A stretch of DNA of 64,000 nt from Branchiostoma floridae (taxonomy: Eukaryota; Chordata; Leptocardii; Amphioxiformes; Branchiostomatidae). Under the pieces are notes generated by a model. That model was not told where the DNA came from and made no database searches. It was given only the letters and a program-made list of their open reading frames with translations. Positions 60,901 to 64,000 of this stretch are shown here, in pieces. The position numbers and the translations under genes are program-made. Every line of letters begins with the position of its first letter. Positions within the stretch are counted from its first letter, which is position 1. Where the stretch lies: NCBI RefSeq assembly GCF_000003815.2, contig NC_049988.1:10215012-10279011 (forward strand), read 5' to 3'.

Positions 60901-63805
60901 CTGAGATGGCCATCTCCGTACAGCAGCATCTCTCCTACTGTTTCTACATTAATAATGGCATTACTTTGCCCTTTATAGCAATTACAGTAGGCGTCATTCG
61001 TTGATATTTAGCTACCCAATAGGGCTTCAGCTCGGGAACAGAACAACTTTACAAAATGGCGTCAGCTAAATGATGTTTAAAACTATACTCGTGGCTTCCA
61101 TACCATAATGTATTTGACAGCATACTGGGCTCTATTGAAATAATGTGGAATATTGTTGATTTATACACATAGATGTGTTTCAAAAATACAACGTCGCATG
61201 TTAGATATAACAGGTAAGGTTAATAAAAATGAGAACAAGTTAAAATGGTACTCTCTGATCAGCAAATTTGAGAAAAGCACACTGTTGGTACTGTTAAAAA
61301 GCTCAAGGAGTTATTCTAGTACAATCAAGTACTTTAGGCCATCTCTGGCCTTTCTGAAGATTTTAGACACAAGATAAGTATGTCAAGGTAAGCACACAGA
61401 TGCGCATAAGATTCATGTTATTGAAAATAATATATGATACTTGGAGAAACATGATACGGCAATGTCAGGAGCATCACATGAAAGCAACATCTACTATGGG
61501 ATGTAGACTTACGTAACGTCATCATATATGCATGCTGCACGCATTTATCAAACATACGATCGTTCTATATCAAATCACTGTGCCTTTCTGTCAGTATGTC
61601 TTGAGGCAACATCGATCATAATCGCAGGCTGGACCTTCAGTATATTGGACGGAGCCATAATAACACACGGAGACAGTTTGCAACGAGGACTGCGTTTGAT
61701 CTTTCTCTGTATCGTTATGTTAAAACAAGAAGAATCCCGCGGGAGATGGAGGCAGTGAAAGGGGAATCGACGCTCCATTACCCAGAAAATTAAGACGGCG
61801 GCTTGTACACAAAATGGCGGGGCGATACAGTAAGGAATGCGCGTTGTCTCGAAAGACATGGATGATATTCAGTGCTGAAACCACAAGCAGCAGCAATAAC
61901 AACGTTTGAAGGCCAATAATTTTAAGATTTTTTGAAAGAATATCTATACGACCCAGGAGTCATTTATAACATTTCAAATGTATTCTGAACCCAGCTTAGA
62001 GCTAACGTTACACAGTCTACATTAAAGTGGTTGAAGACCAGGAAGTCTTGTCTCTGCCAGGCCTTTGGCTTTCCAAGATGTTTTAGATGAAGAGTTTTTT
62101 TTATAAAGTTCGCGAATCTAATACATGTGTGAAAATAATACATTGTATATTGGAACCACGTGCCCTTGTAAAACACCATTTTGTATCGTTGAAGAGGTTC
62201 ATCAGTCACGTATGTTTACAGATTCTAACAGTAACTTTATTAAAGGTAGAGAACGTACCTCCAAATTTTCGATGTCTACCAGTAGATCTAGACCATTCTC
62301 CGCGTCCAAGATGAACTGGTAGATATCGAAAATTTGGAGGTACGTTCTCTACCTTTAATAAACAGTCACTGTTAGAAGAAAAATTGATAGTAATCCTTTT
62401 GTATAATTTTTAGCTAATTTCTTTGTTCCCTTGCCGGCAATATGCGGGAATTCTTTCGTTTATCACCCTGTTATCTTAAGTTGCAACATGGCTTACATCA
62501 TCCGACATTCTCAGTCGACTGATGATGTGTCAGTTCATAGATTGATGCACACCCATCGCTGTGCCAATTTATGAAGCTTATTTCAAGGTTGTAAAGCTTT
62601 TCCAATTACATCTTAAGCATCCGAACGTCAGACCTTCTATCCATGTATTCCCATGTGGCTATAACATCTGGTACCGCACGGAATGACATTTGACAAGGCG
62701 TCTGGTGTGCGTTAAGGCAAAGATGCAATGGCGTAAGCCAAATCATCAATAACGTATCTAAACCCTAAGTGCTATATTTATCATTCACGTACTTGTTCGT
62801 TATTATTAGTTAAACAAAGGCACCTTGATGCCTCGTTACCTCGTCGGCCTACGCGACATATGGTATTAAAATACAAATGACTACACAGGTAATTTGCCTG
62901 GTGACGTCATAGTTGCCGACGTTTTTTATTGGCCAATTAGAGTCCGGATGGGTGTGACGTCATTCGGCGAAAAGGATTCCAGTTAAGCCCCACAGTTTTG
63001 TGATCTTCTTGCTTATCTTGCTTTTGGAGTTGTTCCCGCATTGCGATAAACCAGCGAGAAACTACACGATGCTATCATTAGATCCTGGAAACGAAGCCTT
63101 CTATGGATTTGTGCCTGGTGCACTTACAAGGCATTGGTGCATGCGCTAGTCTGGTGTTCGTCCAAATACTTTTTGAGATGATTTGAAAGTATTTGACCTC
63201 ATATTTGTTCACGGCCTATCCTATTTGTCCTGATGTTTGTAACATACTCTTAAACGTGAACTAGTCAAAAGTGCTTATATCTATATCGCGCAGTTATTGT
63301 CATAAGATATCAGCTGTGTTTTGTCTTTATTGGCCCAGTACTGATAGCTACACCGTAGCTCTTACCATGTATGGGATTCCCAACGGACCCATATTTCTAG
63401 AATCAATACTCCTGTGTTACTAACTTAAAATTGAGATTAATAATCACAAAACCTGGACAGTCAGGTATTTCTAATGATAATCTGTAATAATTACGTATTA
63501 TCATATAGCCAGGGAACGTTGACCAATCAGAATACCCCATTCCATGTTGGTTATGACACCGTAACACATGGAAAATCATTAACAACCATGCATTAAATAG
63601 TTTCATTAACAACAGGTTGTTAATGACTTTTGAAAGTTTGAACCAATCAGAAGGACAGACACACAGGACTCTGACCAATCAGAATGAGAGATATGTCATC
63701 ACTATTACAGCTATAAAGGTAGGCACAAAACTCACCTTCACCACTACTGGCTTGCTTGATTGGTTGGTGTAGTATCTCTCCACGTATCTGGAGGACAGCA
63801 GCCCA
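30848..63805 (-). CDS. ADAM: ADAM-family transmembrane pseudoprotease (whole gene, 5' incomplete)
   Basis: This is a multi-exon gene read right to left; exons are listed separately below. The domain order is propeptide, RLKR furin-type site, reprolysin-like metalloprotease, disintegrin, cysteine-rich region, EGF-like module, transmembrane helix and a cytoplasmic tail of about 300 residues. About 1,000 codons are visible, and every junction I joined is GT-AG with matching phase. ADAMs are cell-surface sheddases or adhesion proteins. Here the HExxH Glu is Gln and the propeptide lacks the usual switch Cys, so adhesion, disintegrin or decoy function is more likely than proteolysis. The signal-peptide exon lies beyond the right edge, and one propeptide exon (between 62259 and 56527) was not found. 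EGF module, transmembrane segment and long Pro-containing tail place it with the ADAM9/12/19-like membrane forms; the exact orthologue is uncertain. Confidence 0.88.
31783..31941 (-). CDS. ADAM cytoplasmic tail exon 3, Ser-rich with NPF
   Basis: The 159-bp exon encodes [20 protein letters not shown], then [16 protein letters not shown] and ends KEKPNPFTR. Borders are ttccacag and gtaaac, phase 2-2. The NPF tripeptide is a known EH-domain ligand and would be compatible with endocytic sorting. Basic/Ser blocks are candidate phosphorylation sites. Confidence 0.72.
32176..32370 (-). CDS. ADAM cytoplasmic tail exon 2, poly-Pro
   Basis: The 195-bp exon encodes [18 protein letters not shown] near the start, [17 protein letters not shown] in the middle and GPPPPRFVR at the end. 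The poly-Pro runs next to Arg resemble SH3-ligand motifs, as known in tails of several ADAMs. Borders are tag and gtgagt; phase is 2-2 and length divisible by three, so it can be skipped without a frameshift. Confidence 0.75.
32371..35876. other. ADAM intron between tail exons, nothing recognised
   Basis: No conserved coding segment seen; several open frames of 80-150 codons on the minus strand have no splice context or similarity. Confidence 0.45.
35877..36398 (-). CDS. ADAM cytoplasmic tail exon 1, His/Asn-rich with basic cluster
   Basis: This 522-bp exon is open throughout in the frame that joins GWGFQ of either transmembrane exon to [17 protein letters not shown], so KR forms the stop-transfer signal. 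It then has a Gly/Ser/Pro stretch, a short imperfect repeat around NGH or NGY ([28 protein letters not shown]) and a basic cluster [12 protein letters not shown], ending PHHDHE. It finishes at a perfect gtaagt donor, and reading through would meet a TAA at once. Phase is 2-2. The tail is probably disordered; its sequence is not conserved enough to name an orthologue. A second frame in its first third is also open (see findings). Confidence 0.78.
36788..36881. repeat. GA-rich simple repeat
   Basis: Almost pure purine tract of gaga and ggga words on the plus strand. Confidence 0.9.
37088..37133. repeat. GTAT microsatellite
   Basis: About eleven tetranucleotide units of gtat with a few substitutions. 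Confidence 0.9.
39346..39363 (-). CDS. Candidate 18-nt microexon, juxtamembrane
   Basis: The 18-nt sequence between a pyrimidine tract ending aaag and a perfect gtaagt donor would insert SAVRRG between the transmembrane exon and the first tail exon. Its phase is 2-2, so it is frame-neutral. An upstream in-frame stop limits it to this short form. Support is the strong donor, phase fit and basic juxtamembrane sense; no homology is available. Confidence 0.4.
40837..40924 (-). CDS. ADAM exon: transmembrane segment, version A (tail-proximal)
   Basis: The 88-bp exon encodes [20 protein letters not shown] and then TGWGFQ. Borders are cgcccag and gtaagg, phase 1 in and 2 out. It is a diverged tandem copy of the exon at 42027-42111. 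The helix of about 20 hydrophobic residues keeps a GxxxG motif (GIVAG), as version B does (GSMAG). Confidence 0.9.
41000..42026. other. Intron between the two alternative transmembrane exons
   Basis: About 1.1 kb separates the exons (42026 to 40925), too long for steric exclusion of splicing. No coding segment or obvious docking/selector palindrome was noticed. Confidence 0.5.
42027..42111 (-). CDS. ADAM exon: transmembrane segment, version B (EGF-proximal)
   Basis: The 85-bp exon encodes [20 protein letters not shown] and then LGWGFQ. It has a strong pyrimidine tract before the cag acceptor and a gtaag donor. Phase is 1 in and 2 out, the same as version A at 40.8 kb, with which it shares AGTxL, AIxFGG and GWGFQ. 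Its length is 1 modulo 3, so it cannot be spliced together with A in frame. Confidence 0.9.
42428..42451. repeat. TA microsatellite
   Basis: About eleven TA dinucleotides in the intron between the EGF-like and transmembrane exons. Confidence 0.9.
42805..42916 (-). CDS. ADAM exon: EGF-like module
   Basis: The 112-bp exon encodes [20 protein letters not shown] followed by a short Gly/Asn-rich linker. CxCxxxW-x-G-x-x-C completes the EGF-like module typical of membrane ADAMs. It ends in phase 1, which both transmembrane exons downstream can accept. Confidence 0.93.
43160..43345 (-). mobile_element. tRNA-derived SINE
   Basis: On the minus strand a tRNA-like head carries A box TGGCATAACGG (43327-43337) and B box GAGTTCGATAC (43284-43294), with the sequence around gctagagcattgg typical of tRNA-derived SINE heads. 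A non-tRNA body follows. It sits in the intron between two ADAM exons, in the same orientation as the gene. Confidence 0.7.
43453..43621 (-). CDS. ADAM exon: cysteine-rich domain C-terminal half
   Basis: The 169-bp exon encodes [20 protein letters not shown], then GRCVEVSSF and PCSGHG. It matches the ADAM block VxDGTxCGxxKxCxxxxC followed by the first EGF half-Cys. The donor is gtaagt; phase is 2 in and 0 out, and it joins NCTNEDRC of the next exon. Confidence 0.94.
43973..44092 (-). CDS. ADAM exon: cysteine-rich domain, CGxLxC
   Basis: The 120-bp exon begins [20 protein letters not shown] and ends with a short segment containing MHC. CGxLxC is the conserved mid-domain motif that contacts the hypervariable region in ADAM structures. 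Phase is 2-2, length divisible by three. Confidence 0.92.
44271..44474. mobile_element. Foldback element, 56-bp inverted arms
   Basis: Arms 44271-44326 and 44419-44474 are inverted copies with about three mismatches, around a loop of 92 bases. Outer ends read ggtcagac. There is no coding potential; a MITE or foldback transposon is likely. It begins 28 bases downstream of the ADAM donor at 44503. Confidence 0.75.
44503..44611 (-). CDS. ADAM exon: cysteine-rich domain
   Basis: The 109-bp exon encodes [20 protein letters not shown] followed by [15 protein letters not shown]. It matches the ADAM pattern AxxxCyxxxNxxGxxxGNCG...yxxC. A 56-bp-armed palindrome starts 28 bases past its donor. Phase is 1 in and 2 out. 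Confidence 0.92.
45014..45077 (-). CDS. ADAM exon: cysteine-rich domain start
   Basis: The 64-bp exon encodes [20 protein letters not shown] and a final Glu. It matches the ADAM block GxCxxGxCxxxxxQCxxxWG that opens the cysteine-rich domain. Phase is 0 in and 1 out. Confidence 0.93.
45192..45239 (-). CDS. ADAM exon: disintegrin to cysteine-rich junction
   Basis: The 48-bp phase 0-0 exon encodes [16 protein letters not shown], the conserved CPxDxYxxDGxxC block at the end of the disintegrin domain. The donor is gtaagg. Confidence 0.93.
45412..45492 (-). CDS. ADAM exon: disintegrin loop
   Basis: The 81-bp phase 0-0 exon encodes [20 protein letters not shown] and CTGRSGE. This is the integrin-binding disintegrin loop. 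The tip carries ACD where many ADAMs have ECD and some have RGD. The flanking CDLxExCxG pattern is standard. Confidence 0.94.
45695..45805 (-). CDS. ADAM exon: disintegrin core
   Basis: The 111-bp phase 0-0 exon encodes a Cys-rich segment including [20 protein letters not shown] and [13 protein letters not shown]-x-CxL...AxCAxGxCC is conserved in all ADAM disintegrin domains and forms the calcium-stabilised disulfide core. Confidence 0.94.
46021..46092 (-). CDS. ADAM exon: start of disintegrin domain
   Basis: The 72-bp phase 0-0 exon encodes [20 protein letters not shown] and then GPPT. CGNGxxExGEQCDCG is the defining start of the disintegrin domain. Borders are cag and gtacgt. Confidence 0.95.
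46229..46400. mobile_element. MITE with gttgaataaag termini
   Basis: Inverted termini of about 36 bp (gttgaataaagagac to gcacaaccaca, mirrored at the right end) flank a short core. It lies in an ADAM intron and is non-coding. Confidence 0.65.
46536..46635 (-). CDS. ADAM exon: end of metalloprotease domain
   Basis: The 100-bp exon contains [20 protein letters not shown] followed by IFNRPQK. This matches the ADAM block FSxCSxxDFxxxLxxGxxxCLxNxP, the last helix of the catalytic domain and the hinge to the disintegrin domain. Phase is 2 in and 0 out. Confidence 0.94.
46775..46832 (-). CDS. ADAM exon: Met-turn CIM
   Basis: The 58-bp exon encodes [20 protein letters not shown]. The C-x(n)-CIM block follows the zinc site in reprolysins and carries the Met-turn that underlies the zinc. 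Cysteines and the CIM triplet are conserved. Phase is 1 in and 2 out. Confidence 0.92.
47108..47195 (-). CDS. ADAM exon: degenerate zinc-binding motif [12 protein letters not shown]
   Basis: The exon reads [19 protein letters not shown] near its 3' end. In active ADAMs this is HExGHNLGMxHD. The catalytic Glu is replaced by Gln (codon CAA). The third zinc ligand position is Asp, with a His one residue earlier. The first two His, the Gly and the Met are kept, so the fold is probably intact but hydrolysis is not expected. Phase is 0 in and 1 out with a gtaatc donor. Confidence 0.92.
47633..47717 (-). CDS. ADAM exon: metalloprotease, SGMAF to SGGVNE
   Basis: The exon encodes [20 protein letters not shown] and then RNSGGVNE. 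It corresponds to the ADAM segment GxAxxxxMCxxxxSxGVxxD leading to the zinc site. The acceptor is an unusual but valid tag; the donor is gtgagt. Phase is 2 in and 0 out. Confidence 0.9.
48960..49132 (-). CDS. ADAM exon: metalloprotease core
   Basis: The 173-bp exon opens with [20 protein letters not shown], continues through [13 protein letters not shown] and ends SHDAAHLL. These match the reprolysin blocks LNxRVALVGLExW, TLxxFxxWR and HDxAxLxxG. Phase is 0 in and 2 out, so the final Ser/Gly pair is completed by the next exon. Confidence 0.93.
49283..49500. mobile_element. GC-ended MITE with accggggcccgg termini
   Basis: The left end reads ggctgacgtcacatttccaa, then accggggcccgg; the right end is the imperfect inverse (ccgggccccggt ... 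gtgacgtagacc). The core is AT-rich. It lies in the ADAM intron between the exons at 50.1 and 49.0 kb. Confidence 0.7.
50073..50144 (-). CDS. ADAM exon: metalloprotease helix
   Basis: The 72-bp phase 0-0 exon encodes [20 protein letters not shown] followed by LVDA. It matches the first reprolysin helix, which normally ends in xxxNxVDxxYxxLN, and continues directly into MYSKQLN of the next exon. Splice borders are cag and gtaag. Confidence 0.9.
50924..50995 (-). CDS. ADAM exon: furin-type site and start of protease domain
   Basis: The 72-bp phase 0-0 exon starts [20 protein letters not shown] and ends DNRM. RLKR fits the R-x-K/R-R proprotein convertase consensus, and KYIELxLVxDNxM is the classic first strand of the reprolysin domain. 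Propeptide removal in the secretory pathway therefore appears conserved although catalysis seems lost. Confidence 0.93.
51183..52544. repeat. 41-bp minisatellite, about 33 copies, in ADAM intron
   Basis: The unit is built on tacctgtccttggtgctgaa followed by caccgcatacacacaccag and a short link, and is tandemly repeated with drift at the left end. On the minus strand each unit carries an acceptor-like tgttcag and a donor-like acag/gtatac 12 bases apart. As 41 is not divisible by three yet lacks stops in that direction, all minus frames stay open, giving spurious open frames of up to 302 codons. Confidence 0.95.
52673..52743 (-). CDS. ADAM exon: end of propeptide, basic stretch
   Basis: The exon encodes [19 protein letters not shown] followed by RRKPK. 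It is highly basic and leads into the convertase site in the next exon. Phase is 1 in and 0 out, matching both neighbours. The downstream intron (52672-50996) is mostly filled by a 41-bp minisatellite. No cysteine-switch residue is present. Confidence 0.8.
53208..53280 (-). CDS. ADAM exon: propeptide HxVYR segment
   Basis: The exon encodes [12 protein letters not shown] and then a short polar stretch ending VLVRD. The H-x-V-Y-R core is conserved in ADAM propeptides just before the cysteine-switch region. No Cys follows in this or the next exon, where the family usually has one. Phase is 0 in and 1 out; the donor is gtgag. Confidence 0.85.
55750..55822 (-). CDS. ADAM exon: propeptide
   Basis: The 73-bp exon encodes [20 protein letters not shown] followed by VPEK. 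It corresponds to the ADAM propeptide strand normally reading GxxxxxxxYxIxPL. Its one-base 5' overhang matches the 2-base 3' overhang of the preceding exon, and it ends in phase 0 before a gtaac donor. Confidence 0.85.
56445..56527 (-). CDS. ADAM exon: propeptide HCYYHG motif
   Basis: The exon encodes [13 protein letters not shown], then a variable stretch, then [10 protein letters not shown]. The HCYYHGxxxG...ALSTCxGL signature is a hallmark of ADAM propeptides and is unmistakable here. Phase is 0 in and 2 out, with a gtaag donor and a cag acceptor. It joins the exon at 55.8 kb to read NGLLGMFDDG. Confidence 0.9.
56768..57297. mobile_element. Harbinger-like MITE, TAA flanks
   Basis: Inverted ends of about 33 bp (ggccacagcaattaaatttt and its mirror at 57265-57296) enclose about 460 bp of non-coding DNA and are flanked by TAA on both sides, the 3-bp target typical of PIF/Harbinger-type elements. 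Confidence 0.7.
58440..58715. repeat. Tandem repeat, unit about 58 bp
   Basis: Four to five imperfect copies of a unit containing caccatacacactgtaacc and atatgcaggtat. It is followed at 58735-59060 by a second, more degenerate series around cattccaagaagtcggtaac. Confidence 0.8.
60054..60139. mobile_element. Compact hairpin element, 41-bp arms, 4-bp loop
   Basis: Arms 60054-60094 and 60099-60139 are inverted copies with a few mismatches and start ctagcctg. The central part ccggggcgagtgtaa is perfectly mirrored. It is probably a foldback-type transposon remnant. Confidence 0.75.
60644..60743. other. Assembly gap (100 N)
   Basis: One hundred N bases inside the ADAM intron interval where one propeptide exon is missing from the model. 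Confidence 0.98.
62219..62378. repeat. Inverted repeat around an ADAM propeptide exon
   Basis: The arms (about 62219-62282 and 62316-62378) match in inverse with one substitution in the inner 43 bases and a small indel further out. The spacer is 33 bases. The left arm holds the 3' part of the exon and its donor; the right arm holds the acceptor. Confidence 0.85.
62259..62315 (-). CDS. ADAM exon: propeptide, within an inverted repeat
   Basis: This 57-bp phase 0-0 exon encodes [19 protein letters not shown]. The pattern of a charged amphipathic strand followed by L-x-x-L and an N is typical of the ADAM propeptide, whose family form is roughly y-x-I-x-A-x-G-k-x-l-x-L-x-L-x-x-N. The acceptor is tctaccag and the donor gtacgt. 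The exon lies almost entirely inside a near-perfect inverted repeat (62219-62378), so its 3' end and donor are mirrored upstream of its acceptor. Confidence 0.6.
63736..63805 (-). CDS. ADAM exon: propeptide, first visible exon
   Basis: The exon is bounded by a cag acceptor and a gtgagt donor. In the frame that joins the next exon (1 base in, phase 0 out) it reads [20 protein letters not shown] at its end. This fits the start of an ADAM propeptide after the signal peptide, but the sequence is weakly conserved. A second frame is also open, so assignment rests on phase matching with the exon at 62.3 kb. Confidence 0.5.
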
Positions 63806-63868
63806 CTGGAAAGAAAAATGAAAAAAAAAATTGTTCAACATCCATCCTAACATTTTTGTAAAAATACT

Positions 63869-64000
63869 TAATCAAATCAAATCAAATACTTTATTCAAAA
63901 GATGTGCCCAAAACGGGCTGAATTACGCAACAAATTCACACAAAGACTCAAATGTCTACTCACAACTGACTGACTCAGTCAAACTTTACACATTAAAGTC
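63869..64000 (-). mobile_element. 3' end of a non-LTR element (LINE or SINE), edge-truncated
   Basis: On the minus strand the sequence ends with gaataaagta followed by tttgatttgatttgatt, a pentanucleotide-repeat tail after an AATAAA-like word, as in many CR1/L2-type elements and their SINEs. The element runs off the right edge. Confidence 0.5.

Overview
The window is eukaryotic (animal) DNA: roughly 40% GC, coding sequence split into short exons with GT-AG borders, long introns, and many small transposable elements. Two 100-base N runs (20101-20200 and 60644-60743) are scaffold gaps. The two genes recognised belong to animal families. The exon style and the foldback and MITE load suggest an invertebrate deuterostome, most likely a lancelet (Branchiostoma); the species call is inference.

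Right half (about 63.8 kb down to 30.8 kb, minus strand): one membrane-anchored ADAM (disintegrin and metalloprotease) gene. Its start lies beyond the right edge. I could place 29 exons or candidate exons whose reading phases join: propeptide, furin-type site, reprolysin-like metalloprotease domain, disintegrin domain, ADAM cysteine-rich domain, EGF-like module, transmembrane segment and a long cytoplasmic tail. Four points stand out. (1) The zinc-site motif reads [12 protein letters not shown] instead of HExxHxxGxxHD: the catalytic Glu is Gln, the third His is displaced, and the visible propeptide has no cysteine-switch Cys, so it looks like a pseudoprotease. (2) The transmembrane segment is encoded by two alternative tandem-duplicated exons (42.0 and 40.8 kb) whose lengths allow only one to be used in frame. 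(3) If both are skipped, the first tail exon is read in a second open frame that gives an Arg-rich soluble C-terminus. (4) The internal tail exons, including an 18-nt candidate microexon, are all phase 2-2 cassettes carrying poly-Pro, NPF and basic motifs.

Left part (0.6 to 10.7 kb, minus strand): pieces of an LRRFIP-like gene. One exon is clearly diagnostic; a candidate first coding exon and a candidate Ser-rich cassette exon are weaker. The conserved coiled-coil exons would lie beyond the left edge. The stretch from 10.7 to 30.8 kb holds no recognisable protein gene, apart from a CpG-rich promoter-like patch near 22.9-23.2 kb.

Mobile and repeat DNA: a compact LTR element (TRIM-like) with two identical 176-bp LTRs, each carrying a tRNA-like pol III A/B-box pair, at 4963-5418; a tRNA-derived SINE at 43.2 kb; a 3' end of a non-LTR element at the right edge; several MITEs and foldback elements (4.1, 44.3, 46.2, 49.3, 56.8 and 60.1 kb); a 41-bp minisatellite of about 33 copies inside an ADAM intron; and several shorter tandem repeats. 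No CRISPR array, bacterial operon or functional RNA gene was seen.
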